Origin: Methylothermaceae bacterium
GTDB lineage: Bacteria > Pseudomonadota > Gammaproteobacteria > Methylococcales > Methylothermaceae
Length of the DNA: 47,145 bases
NCBI GenBank assembly: GCA_026982635.1
Contig: JALSGR010000244.1
Coordinates: 1-47,145, forward strand
Direction of reading: 5' to 3'
Shown: positions 9,913 through 19,187 of the stretch, one piece after another
How positions within the stretch are numbered: the stretch's first letter is position 1
Layout: each line of letters starts with the position of its first letter
Program-made: the position numbers and the translations under genes
Notes under the pieces: model-generated
The model's database searches: none
What the model was told of the DNA's origin: nothing
Seen by the model: the letters and a program-made list of their open reading frames with translations, nothing else

Positions 9913-12192
9913 CTAAAAACCGGCTCCGAAGGAAAACTGGAACATCTGCTCGTCGTCACGGGGCTGGGCGTTGAGGGGCTGGGCGACACTGACCTCCAGC
10001 GGCCCGAACGGCGACAGCCACTGGGCGGCCAGACCGACGGAATAGCGCAGATCCCCCAGTCTCAATTCGTCGTTGAACACGTTGCCGACATCCACGAACA
10101 CCCCCATGCGGAAGGCGGAACTCAGGTCCTCGTCCAGGAAAGGGACCGGAAAGAACAACTCCGCCCCGCCGACCAGCTTGACGTTGCCGCCGAAAGGATC
10201 GTTGTTGGAATCCCGCGGCCCGAGCGTATTCTGGCGAAATCCGCGCACGGATCGCACCCCGCCGGCAAAGAAATTCTCGAAGAACGGCAGGGTTTTGGTG
10301 CCTCCGTAACCGTCACCGTAGGCGAAATCGCCGTGAAGGGAAAACACCAGATCCTTGGTCCAGGGAAAGTAGTAGCGCCCACGCAGGCGAACCTTGTAAT
10401 AGGAGAGTTCGCTGAACGGCATGGAAGCCAGCACCGAAAGCGAATGTCTGCCCCCCCGGGTGGCGAAAATCCCCTTGTCGCGGTCGTCATGGATCCACGC
10501 CATGGACAGGGTCATGACATCGTAGGACTTCCCGTACTCGTCGATGAAATCGAGGATCTCATTCGAAGTGCGCCCCCCCGTATCCAAAGAGGTCCTATTG
10601 TAATCCAAATTACCGGTGAAGCGATCGTACTCCGTCAAAGGAATGCCGGCGTTCACGCCCCCCGAAAGGGTGTCGGTGGTATAGGTGGCGATGTTGGCGT
10701 TATTGGCGTCGATGCTGCGGTAGGTGATGTTGAATCCGCCGCTGATGCCGTCCAAGGTCAGATAGGGATTGTTGTACGCCACCCGGTAGACCGTGGTCAC
10801 CTGGCTGTTGTTGAATTCGAAACTGACCCGCTTCCCGGTGCCGAGAAAATTGTTCTGGGACACGCTGGCGTTGAATATGAGCCCCTGAACCTGGGAAAAG
10901 CCGATACCGGCGCTCAAGTTCCCCGAAGGCTGCTCGGTCACCGAATAGTTCAAGTCGATCTGATCCAGGGTTCCGGGCACCTGGGGGGTTTCCACGTTCA
11001 CTTCCTTGAAAAAGCCCAACCGTTGCAGCCGGGACTTGGACAATTCGATTTGCGAGGTTTTGGCCAGGGCCGACTCCATCTGCCGCATTTCCCGCCGGAT
11101 GACTTCGTCCTGGGTGCGGGAATTGCCTTTGACATGGATGCGGCGCACGTAGACCCGTCGGCCCGGATCGACGAAGAACACCAGCTTGACCGTCTTTTTC
11201 TCGTCGTCGATCTCCGGCACCATGTTGACGTTGGCGAAGATGTAACCCTCGTCACCCAAACGCTTGCTGATCGCCTCGCTGGTTTCCGTGGCCCGCTTGC
11301 GGGAAAAAATTTCCCCGGGGCCGATCTTGACCAGCTTGACCAGCTCCTGCGGCGGGACGATCAGCCTCCCTGTCAACTTGACCGATTCAAGCCGATAGAC
11401 ATCCCCCTCGTCCACGTTGATGGTGACGTAGATATGTCGTTTGTCCGGGGTGATGGCCACCTGCGTCGAGCGGATGTCGAATTTCAGGTACCCCCGGTCC
11501 ATGTAGTAGGAGCGCAGGCGTTCGAGATCGGCTGCCAGCTTCTGCTTGGAATACTGGTCGTTCTTGGTGTAGAAGGACAGCCAGCCCGTCGGCCCCAGCT
11601 CGAACTGGTCCAGCAGGGTTTCGTCGTCGAAGGCCCGGTTGCCCACGATCGTGATCTTTTTGATCTTCGCCACCTTGCCTTCGGAAATCTTGATGAGGAT
11701 CGCCACGCGGTTGTGGGTGATCGGAGTGACCTCGGTCTTGATGGTCACCCCGTACTTTCCGTGGCTGAAATACTGGCGGCGCAATTCGCTTTCGATCTTC
11801 TCCAGCAACCGACGGTCGAATATCCGTCCTTCGGCGAGGCCGACGCTTTCCAGGGCCTTGCGCAGATCCTTGGTTTTGATGTCCTCGTTACCGGTGATCT
11901 TGATGGCGGCGATGGAAGGACGCTCGACCACCTCGACAACCAGGACGCCACCGTCGCGCCACAAACGGACGTCCTTGAAGAAGCCAGTACGGAACAAAGC
12001 CCGGATGGCGGCCGCCGCCTTCTTTTCGTCGATCCTATCGCCCGGACGCAGCGGCAAATGATCGAACACCGTCCCCGTCGACACCCGCCTCAGGCCGCGG
12101 ATGCGTATGTCCTCCACGACGAAAGGCGCCCAGGCGAAGGCGAAGGAAGACCACAGCAGGACCAGCCACAACAGGATTCGTAGGTGGTTCAT
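9913..12192 (-). CDS. bamA: Outer membrane protein assembly factor BamA
   Basis: Signal peptide MNHLRILLWLVLLWSSFAFAWAPFVVEDIRIRGLRRVSTGTVF; POTRA repeats; VRGFRQNTLGPRD; C-terminal FQFSFGAGF. Confidence 0.96.
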   Translation of the reverse strand: MNHLRILLWLVLLWSSFAFAWAPFVVEDIRIRGLRRVSTGTVFDHLPLRPGDRIDEKKAAAAIRALFRTGFFKDVRLWRDGGVLVVEVVERPSIAAIKITGNEDIKTKDLRKALESVGLAEGRIFDRRLLEKIESELRRQYFSHGKYGVTIKTEVTPITHNRVAILIKISEGKVAKIKKITIVGNRAFDDETLLDQFELGPTGWLSFYTKNDQYSKQKLAADLERLRSYYMDRGYLKFDIRSTQVAITPDKRHIYVTINVDEGDVYRLESVKLTGRLIVPPQELVKLVKIGPGEIFSRKRATETSEAISKRLGDEGYIFANVNMVPEIDDEKKTVKLVFFVDPGRRVYVRRIHVKGNSRTQDEVIRREMRQMESALAKTSQIELSKSRLQRLGFFKEVNVETPQVPGTLDQIDLNYSVTEQPSGNLSAGIGFSQVQGLIFNASVSQNNFLGTGKRVSFEFNNSQVTTVYRVAYNNPYLTLDGISGGFNITYRSIDANNANIATYTTDTLSGGVNAGIPLTEYDRFTGNLDYNRTSLDTGGRTSNEILDFIDEYGKSYDVMTLSMAWIHDDRDKGIFATRGGRHSLSVLASMPFSELSYYKVRLRGRYYFPWTKDLVFSLHGDFAYGDGYGGTKTLPFFENFFAGGVRSVRGFRQNTLGPRDSNNDPFGGNVKLVGGAELFFPVPFLDEDLSSAFRMGVFVDVGNVFNDELRLGDLRYSVGLAAQWLSPFGPLEVSVAQPLNAQPRDDEQMFQFSFGAGF

Positions 12193-12223
12193 TCCGGGAG
12201 GAAGGAAAAGCGGGCTGGAATGG

Positions 12224-12937
12224 CTATTGCCGGACTTCCTTTTCCAATTGTTCCAGACTGATGTGACGGACATCCTTGCCCTTGACGTAGTAGATCAGAT
12301 ACTCACAGATGTTGCAGCTGCGATCCCCGATCCGCTCCAAAGAGCGGGCCGACCACATGATGTCCAGGGCCACCGGAATACAGCGGGGATCCTCCATCAT
12401 GTAGGTGATCTGCTGGCGGATGATGCTTTCGTATTCCTTGTCGACGATCTTGTCTTCCTCCACCACCTGGAACGCCAGTTCGACATCGATACGGGCGAAG
12501 GCGTCCAGGGCGTCGTGGAGCATGGAACGCACCTGGTTGGCCAGCTGCTCCAATTCGCTCAACTGGTTCCTTTTCGGATAACGGGTGCTGAGATCCAGGG
12601 CCTGGCGGGCGACCCCCCGGGCCTCGTCGCCGATCCGCTCCAGATCGTTGATAGTCTTGATCACCGCCAACACCAGACGGAGATCGCGGGCCGCCGGCTG
12701 CCGCCTGGCCAGGATCTCGGTGCACTTCTCGTCGATCTCCACCTCCATGGAGTTGACCTTGTAATCGTTGGCGATGACTTCTTCCGCCAGAGCGACGTCG
12801 TTTTCGAGCAAGGACTTGACCCCTTCGGCGACCTGCTCTTCCACCAGGCCGCCCATCACCAGAACCCGGTGGCGCAGGTCCTCCAACTCCTGTTCGAACT
12901 GCCTGGAGATGTGATGGTGCAGTGTTTCTTCCGGCAT
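12224..12937 (-). CDS. phoU: Phosphate-specific transport system accessory protein PhoU
   Basis: HHHISRQFEQELEDLRHRVLVMGGLVEEQV; repeated INDLERIGDEARGVAR and RSLERIGDRSCNICEYLIYYVKG motifs. Confidence 0.95.
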   Translation of the reverse strand: MPEETLHHHISRQFEQELEDLRHRVLVMGGLVEEQVAEGVKSLLENDVALAEEVIANDYKVNSMEVEIDEKCTEILARRQPAARDLRLVLAVIKTINDLERIGDEARGVARQALDLSTRYPKRNQLSELEQLANQVRSMLHDALDAFARIDVELAFQVVEEDKIVDKEYESIIRQQITYMMEDPRCIPVALDIMWSARSLERIGDRSCNICEYLIYYVKGKDVRHISLEQLEKEVRQ

Positions 12938-12998
12938 GCCGGTCCCCTTGCCCACAAGATGAAATCGTGGCCCATTGTATGCCGTTCGCGGTGGTTTC

Positions 12999-15758
12999 TC
13001 AATCGGCGTTCAGCCGACGCAGCAGCGATTCCGCCCGCGCGCGCTCGGGAAAGCGGGGATGGGCCTTCAGCAAGGATCTGAGCTGCCGGACGGCCTCCTC
13101 CTTCCTTCCCGCCCGATCGAGAGCCTCGGCCAGATGCAGACGAATGGCGGGCAGATGGGGCGCCTTGACGCTCGCTTCCTGCAACAGTGTCAGACCCTCC
13201 GTGAGCTTGCCCTGCCGCACGTAGACCCAGCCGACCGTATCGAGCATCTCGGGCTTGCCCTGGGCGACTTCCGCCAGCTTTTCGGCGATCTCCAGGGCAC
13301 GGGAATCGCCTTTCTCCTGGTACAGCCAGGCCAGATTGTTGAGGGCGACGGCGAGATTGGGCCGTATCTGGAGCAGACGTTCGTAGGCGCTGATCGCCGC
13401 ATCGATTTCGCCGTCCTTCTGATGACCCAGCGCCAGCAGCAACCAGCCGCTCGCATCGCCGGGGTTCTTTTCGAGCCATCGCTTGAGAACGGCGACGGCG
13501 CTCTCACGATCGCCCTTGCGCCGGTAGAGTTGATACAGACGGCGAGCGCTGGCGGCCGACGGCGCGATCCGGTGGGCCTTCTCGAAGGCGGCCAGAGCCC
13601 GGTCATCCTGCTTCCGGCCGAGGGCGACCTCCCCTTCCCAAAAATAACCCTCCGGACGTTCTGGAAATCGTTTTTGCAACGCCCGCACCGCCGCCTCCGC
13701 CTGCTCCCATCGCTCCAGCCTCACCAGCAGGCGGATCCGCTCGACCGCCGCAGGCAGGAAATCCGGTTCGAGACTCAGGGCTTGCTCCAGTTCGGCCAAG
13801 GCCGCATCGTCGTTCCGATCCTTTTCCAGGGCCAGGGCCAATCGATGACGGACCGTAGGATCCTCCGGCACGCGAGCGACCACTTTGCGCAGGGTGGCCA
13901 CCGCACTGGCGGTCTGTCCCGCCGCCAGTTGCGCCTGCCCGAGCAATTGCAGGAGTCGGGGATCGTCGGGATGCCGTTCCAACGCCTGACGCAGAACGCC
14001 GACCGCCTGCAGCCCCTCGTTCCTGGCAAGGTGATAACGGGCCAGCATCAGGGCGGGCGCCAGCGCCTCGGGATTGCGCGCCAGAGCCTTTTCCAGATGA
14101 GCGGTCATCTCGGGATAGTCCCGCCGCGCCTCGGCCACCTGGGCCAGGCCGATCAAGGCTCCGAGATGGCCGGGCCGACGCTCCAGCACCTGGCGGTAAT
14201 AGGTTTCCGCGCCGTCCAGATCGCCTTTGCGGAACCGGAGCCGGGCCAGATTCAAGGCGGCGGTGGCATAGTCGGGGAACCGTTTCAGCAACTTCCGCCA
14301 CTGGTCGGCCGCGCCCTGCTCGTCCCCCTTCGCCAAAAGGGCCGCTGCGATCAGATTGTAGGGCATGGGGTTGTCCGGCATCTTGGCGGCCAGTTTCCTG
14401 GCGTTTTCCAGCGCCTGGTCGAACCGCTTCTGTTTGATCTGGGCCAGCACCAACATCACGTCCGCCTGCACCAACCCCGGATCCAGGGAAACGGCCTGCT
14501 CCAGCTGGGTGACGGCGCCGGTCAGATTGCCGGCGGCGATCTCCCCCAGAGCCAGCTGGGCCCGGATGGCCGCCGCATCCGGGGCCAGTTCCGCCGCCCG
14601 ACTCAACAATTCCGCCCCCTTGTCGAACTGGCGCGCCTGCAGATAGGCGCTGCCCAGCAGGGCGAGCAACTGGGGATCGTTCCCGTGACGGTCGAGGAAG
14701 GGCTGCAACAGGTCGATGGCGTCCTCGGGCCGTTTCCGCTTCATCTTCACCGCAGCGAGCAGCTTGACGGCCGGTAGATGACCCGGCTGGAGGCGATGCA
14801 CCGATTCCAGGTATTCCTCCGCGGCCGCCAGCTCGTTCTGGCGGTAGGCGATGATGCCCAGCAACAACTTGCTGGGCGTATGGCGGGGAATCCGATTGAC
14901 CACCTGGATCAGCGCATCCTCGGCCGCCTGCAGATCGCCCCGGCGAAATTCCAGCAGCCCTTTCAGGTACAGGGCCATGGGGATCTGCTTCGCCAACGCG
15001 AAAACCCGGTCCAGATCCTTGTCTGCGGCCGCCAGGTCCCCCTTGGCCAGATACAGCGCGCCCCTTCCCAACAACGCGCGGATGTCGCGGGGCCGCTTCT
15101 TCAGCACCGTATCGAAGGCGGCCAGAGCCTGGTCGATCTCCCCCCGCCGACGATGGATCTCCGCGGTCAGCAGAAGGGCCTCGACGTTGTCCGGATCATA
15201 AGTCAGCACCTCCTCGCTCAACGCCAACGCCCGGTCCAAGTCCCGATTCATCAGTGCCAACCGCGCCAGACCCACCTTGGCTTCGACGTTGCGGTCGTCC
15301 AGTTGCAAAGCCTGTTCGAAAGCCTGTGCCGCCTGGTCGGGCTGATCCAGGTAAAGATGGGCCTGCCCCCGCAGGGCGACGATGTCCGCCTTGAGGCTGT
15401 CGTCGAACGACGCCTGGGGCTGGATTTGTTGCAATACTTTTTTCGGCTGACGCTGCAACAGATAGGCCCTGGCCAGGGGAACCGACCAGCGCGCCGGATC
15501 GACCTGGAGATCGCGGGCCTTCTCCAGTTCCTTGACCGCCCCGGGCGCGTTCCCCAATTCCAGGTAGGCCTTGCCAAGCAACAGGCGGGCCTCGCCGTTG
15601 AGCGGCTGGTCGCGCAGCAGGTTCTTCAATTGGATGACCGCCGCTCGGGTCTCGCCGCGCTGCAAGTACGCCTTGGCTTCCTCCAGGTACCGGGAAGGCG
15701 TCTCGGCCAGGACGGCCAGGGAAGCGCACAGACCCAACAGCAAAAGGATTCTCGTCAT
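12999..15758 (-). CDS. prsT: PEP-CTERM/exosortase-system TPR-repeat protein (PrsT-type)
   Basis: 919-aa TPR array with signal peptide, in a tight operon with PrsR- and PrsK-type genes. Confidence 0.85.
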   Translation of the reverse strand: MTRILLLLGLCASLAVLAETPSRYLEEAKAYLQRGETRAAVIQLKNLLRDQPLNGEARLLLGKAYLELGNAPGAVKELEKARDLQVDPARWSVPLARAYLLQRQPKKVLQQIQPQASFDDSLKADIVALRGQAHLYLDQPDQAAQAFEQALQLDDRNVEAKVGLARLALMNRDLDRALALSEEVLTYDPDNVEALLLTAEIHRRRGEIDQALAAFDTVLKKRPRDIRALLGRGALYLAKGDLAAADKDLDRVFALAKQIPMALYLKGLLEFRRGDLQAAEDALIQVVNRIPRHTPSKLLLGIIAYRQNELAAAEEYLESVHRLQPGHLPAVKLLAAVKMKRKRPEDAIDLLQPFLDRHGNDPQLLALLGSAYLQARQFDKGAELLSRAAELAPDAAAIRAQLALGEIAAGNLTGAVTQLEQAVSLDPGLVQADVMLVLAQIKQKRFDQALENARKLAAKMPDNPMPYNLIAAALLAKGDEQGAADQWRKLLKRFPDYATAALNLARLRFRKGDLDGAETYYRQVLERRPGHLGALIGLAQVAEARRDYPEMTAHLEKALARNPEALAPALMLARYHLARNEGLQAVGVLRQALERHPDDPRLLQLLGQAQLAAGQTASAVATLRKVVARVPEDPTVRHRLALALEKDRNDDAALAELEQALSLEPDFLPAAVERIRLLVRLERWEQAEAAVRALQKRFPERPEGYFWEGEVALGRKQDDRALAAFEKAHRIAPSAASARRLYQLYRRKGDRESAVAVLKRWLEKNPGDASGWLLLALGHQKDGEIDAAISAYERLLQIRPNLAVALNNLAWLYQEKGDSRALEIAEKLAEVAQGKPEMLDTVGWVYVRQGKLTEGLTLLQEASVKAPHLPAIRLHLAEALDRAGRKEEAVRQLRSLLKAHPRFPERARAESLLRRLNAD

Positions 15759-17110
15759 GACTTGACCTTGAGGTTGTATTTGTTCAACAGGGCATACAAG
15801 GTGGGGCGGGTGACATCGAGGATCTCGGCGGCGCGGGCCACCCGACCGTCGGCCTCGCTCAGCGCCGCCGCCAGCGCCTGGCGCTCGGCCTGTTCCCGGG
15901 CTTCGCGCAGGGTCGGCAACCGCCGGTCGCCGCCTTCGACCAGCTTCAGGTCGGCGGGCTCCACTTTCGGCCCCCGGGCCAAGGCCACCGCGGTTTTCAC
16001 CCGGCTCTGCAGCTCGCGGACGTTGCCGGGCCAGTCGTGGGATTCGAGCGCCGCCAGCGCCGCTTCGCTGAAGTCGAGCAGATTGCGTTTCATCTCCCGG
16101 TTGAAGCGATGGAGGAAGGCCCGGGCCAGGACCGGGATGTCCTCGGGCCGCTCCCGCAAGGGCGGCAGTTCGATGACGGTTTCGTTGAGGCGGTAGAACA
16201 GATCGCGGCGGAACCGTCCTTCGGCGATCAACTGCTCCAGGTCCTGATGGGTGGCGCAGACGATGCGCACGTCCACCGGAATCTCCCGCCGGCCGCCGAT
16301 GCGCTCGATCACCCGCTCCTGGAGAAAGCGGAGCAGTTTCGGCTGTAACGCCAGGGGCATGTCGCCGATTTCGTCCAGAAACAGGGTGCCGCCCGAGGCC
16401 ATCTCCACCTTGCCGATGGTTTGTTTCTGAGCATCGGTAAAGGCGCCCTTCTCGTAGCCGAACAATTCCGCCTCCAGGAGATTCTCTGGAATGGCGGCGG
16501 TGTTGATGGCGACGAAGGGACCGTCCCGCCGCGGGCTGAGGGCGTGGATGGCGCGCGCCATCACCTCCTTGCCGGTCCCGCTCTCGCCCAGGAGCAATAT
16601 GCTCAGATCCGTCGGTGCCAGTTGTTCGATCAGCCGGCAGATCTCCAGCATCTTGGGATTGGCCGCGATCACCCCGTCGAGGGGATGGTTGACCGTGATC
16701 CGGGACAGTTTGCGATTTTCCTCCTCCAGGTCATACAGGCGGAAGGCCCGCTCCACCACGAAGGCCAGCATGTCCGGCTCCACCGGCTTCTGATAGAAGT
16801 CGTAGGCGCCGGCCCCCACCGCACGCACGGCGTGATCGAGATCGTCGTTCCCGGTGATGACGATGATCTTGGTCGGCGGGGACAGCTTTAAGATTTCCTC
16901 CAGGGTGGCGAACCCCTCCGAAACTCCGCCCGGATCCGGCGGCAATCCCAGGTCCAGGGTCACCACCGCCGGGGCGGCCTTCTTCACCACGGCCAGGGCC
17001 GATTCCCGGTCACCGGCGGTCAAGACCTTGTATTTCTCCGCAAAGCTCCATTTCAGTTGGCTCTGCAACCCCGGATCGTCCTCCACTACGAGCAAAACCG
17101 GCTGGTTCAA
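15755..17110 (-). CDS. prsR: PEP-CTERM-box sigma54-interacting response regulator PrsR
   Basis: Receiver domain; AAA+ GESGTGKEVMARAIHALSPR and GAFTDAQKQTIGKVEMASGGTLFLDEIGDM; Fis-type HTH GRVARAAEILDVTRPTLYALLNKY. Confidence 0.92.
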   Translation of the reverse strand: MNQPVLLVVEDDPGLQSQLKWSFAEKYKVLTAGDRESALAVVKKAAPAVVTLDLGLPPDPGGVSEGFATLEEILKLSPPTKIIVITGNDDLDHAVRAVGAGAYDFYQKPVEPDMLAFVVERAFRLYDLEEENRKLSRITVNHPLDGVIAANPKMLEICRLIEQLAPTDLSILLLGESGTGKEVMARAIHALSPRRDGPFVAINTAAIPENLLEAELFGYEKGAFTDAQKQTIGKVEMASGGTLFLDEIGDMPLALQPKLLRFLQERVIERIGGRREIPVDVRIVCATHQDLEQLIAEGRFRRDLFYRLNETVIELPPLRERPEDIPVLARAFLHRFNREMKRNLLDFSEAALAALESHDWPGNVRELQSRVKTAVALARGPKVEPADLKLVEGGDRRLPTLREAREQAERQALAAALSEADGRVARAAEILDVTRPTLYALLNKYNLKVKS

Positions 17111-19185
17111 GCTGGCACCCTCCCATCGTTTCGTTCTTCGGACACATCGACCGCCAAAGGCAGGATGAAACGGAAGCAGCTCCCTTCCCCGGGAACGCTG
17201 TCCACGGTCAGATCACCGCCGATCTCCCGGATGTATTCACGGCTTTCGTAAGCACCGATCCCCATGCCGCTCAACCCCTTGGTGGTCTCGAAGGGTTTGA
17301 ACAGACGCCGGCGCACGAAATCGGCATCCATGCCGCAGCCGTTGTCCTCCACTTCAACTATAGCCTGATCCCCCCGATCCAGGAGACGGATCCGAACCCA
17401 GCCGTCCTTGCCCGCCGCTTCCTGGGCGTTCTGGACGACGTGCTCGAACGCCGAGGCCAGCCGATCCGGTTGAGCCAGGACGAACAACTCCCGCCGGGCC
17501 CGGTTGCGGAACTGGGGACGGGGCAGTTGGCTGGCGCGGGCCGCGCTCACTTCCTGAAGCACCAACGGCAACGACACCTTTTCTTTGCGTTTTTCCGCTC
17601 CCATGTTCTTCAACTGGGACAGCAGCCGCTCCATCTTGCCCACCGCGTGTTCCACGGTGTTCATGGCGTCGCGGACGAATTCGGGATTGCCGGCGTGGCG
17701 ATCGGCATTGCGAACCACCAGGGACAGTTGGGCGATCAGATTTTTCAGGTCGTGGACCACGAAGGCGGCCAGGCGATTGAAACCCTCGAACTGCCGGGCC
17801 TCCAGCAAACGGCGCGAAGTCTCCTCCAAGGCCAGGAAACCCGCCGCCTGGCGGCCGGCGGTCTTGAGGATGTCGATCACCTCCCAATTGCAGTCGAACC
17901 GGGCCCGCGGGCGCTCGAGCAGAACCACACCCCACAACTCCGCACCGCAAAACAGGGGCACCAGCAACCAGGCGTTGGGACGCCGTTTCAACCACTCGGG
18001 CGGCGCCAATCCTTCGTACAATTCCGGCAGCCGGCCCAATTCCTCGAAATCGACGACCCAGCCGTGCCGCCGCACGAAGCGGAGAACGGGGTCTTGAGCC
18101 TCCAGCCAGGGAATCTCGCCCTGGGGCTCGCCCCAATCGTCCCGGTGCAGGTAGCGCCCGCTGTCGCTCTTGATCCACAGGCTGCCGGCGGGACTTTCGA
18201 CCAGATCGGCCAGGGCCCGGATCACCCGTTCCCCCAGGGGGCTCTGATCGTCCGGCTCCGACAGCGCCTCGGTGATGCGCAACCACTCCTTGCGGTAATC
18301 GTAGCGGTAGTTGAAAAAGTGCTTGTTCAGAAACACCCGCAGACGGGCCCGCATCTGGCCGGAAAACAACAAGACCAGCAACAGCAGAAAGGCGCCGACC
18401 AGGAAGGTCACCTGGAGAACCTGCCCCCACTCGCCGCCGTAGAAACGCACGTAATAGCCGGCGGAGGCCATCACCAGCAGGTACAACCCGGCGCCGACGA
18501 CGGCGGCGGAATGGAACACCACGTCCCGGGACACGAACGTCTCCACCGACCAGTTGGGATTGCGCGCCGCGGTGACTGCCAGCAACGGCACCAGCAGGGC
18601 GCTGATCAAGCCGCGGGCGGCCCAGAGATCGGGATTGAAACGCCGGAACAGCAACGCATCGGCGTACAGATAGAATTCGTAGGCGAACAATCCCCCGAGC
18701 GCCAGGCAGAGAAACTTGATGTACCAACGCTTGTCCGGCCGGGTGTTGCGGTACAGTTGCTCGACACCCGTCAACCCCGCCAGCACCAGCAGCAACTGGC
18801 CGATGACCTGCAGCTTGGGAAACGAAGACTGGAACCAGACACCGCCCCAGGCAGCGACGATCACCACCATCCCCAAGCCGGAGGCGCCATAGAGGAGTCC
18901 ACGCCCGATCCGGTCCGCCGTCAGATCCCGCGGCAGCAGGCGCCAGAGAAAAAGCAGCCACAGGGAAACGTGGAGCGCTTCCAGCGTCCAGATCCAGGCG
19001 GCCGAGAGATTGCCATAGGCCAGATACCAAGCGTTGACCCCGGCCCAGGCCACCATCCCGAGCGAGGCCAGCAACAACAGCCCCCCCGGCAGCCGCCCCC
19101 GCCATGACGTGAGCAAAAGGAGGGCGAGGATGGAAAAGGCTCCCGCGCCGACGGCGTAGCTGATCGCCCCGACCCAGGCGTTCAT
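17107..19185 (-). CDS. prsK: PEP-CTERM-system membrane histidine kinase PrsK
   Basis: Multi-TM N-terminus, GAF-like region, H-box VVHDLKNLIAQLSLVV, HATPase VEDNGCGMD...GMGIGAYESREYIREIGG; 4-bp overlap with prsR. Confidence 0.9.
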   Translation of the reverse strand: MNAWVGAISYAVGAGAFSILALLLLTSWRGRLPGGLLLLASLGMVAWAGVNAWYLAYGNLSAAWIWTLEALHVSLWLLFLWRLLPRDLTADRIGRGLLYGASGLGMVVIVAAWGGVWFQSSFPKLQVIGQLLLVLAGLTGVEQLYRNTRPDKRWYIKFLCLALGGLFAYEFYLYADALLFRRFNPDLWAARGLISALLVPLLAVTAARNPNWSVETFVSRDVVFHSAAVVGAGLYLLVMASAGYYVRFYGGEWGQVLQVTFLVGAFLLLLVLLFSGQMRARLRVFLNKHFFNYRYDYRKEWLRITEALSEPDDQSPLGERVIRALADLVESPAGSLWIKSDSGRYLHRDDWGEPQGEIPWLEAQDPVLRFVRRHGWVVDFEELGRLPELYEGLAPPEWLKRRPNAWLLVPLFCGAELWGVVLLERPRARFDCNWEVIDILKTAGRQAAGFLALEETSRRLLEARQFEGFNRLAAFVVHDLKNLIAQLSLVVRNADRHAGNPEFVRDAMNTVEHAVGKMERLLSQLKNMGAEKRKEKVSLPLVLQEVSAARASQLPRPQFRNRARRELFVLAQPDRLASAFEHVVQNAQEAAGKDGWVRIRLLDRGDQAIVEVEDNGCGMDADFVRRRLFKPFETTKGLSGMGIGAYESREYIREIGGDLTVDSVPGEGSCFRFILPLAVDVSEERNDGRVPA

Positions 19186-19187
19186 GA

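Noticed and set aside
9490-12183. 897-aa plus-strand ORF opposite skp and bamA
   Set aside because: Antisense shadow ORF crossing the 3' end of one real gene and most of another.
13000-15700. Possible DNA repeat array
   Set aside because: Repetitiveness is from degenerate TPR protein repeats; the nucleotide copies are diverged and not a tandem-DNA or CRISPR array.
12975-16196. Long plus-strand ORFs (600 and 472 aa) opposite prsT/prsR
   Set aside because: Gln/Arg/Gly-rich shadow frames of TPR and AAA+ coding sequence.
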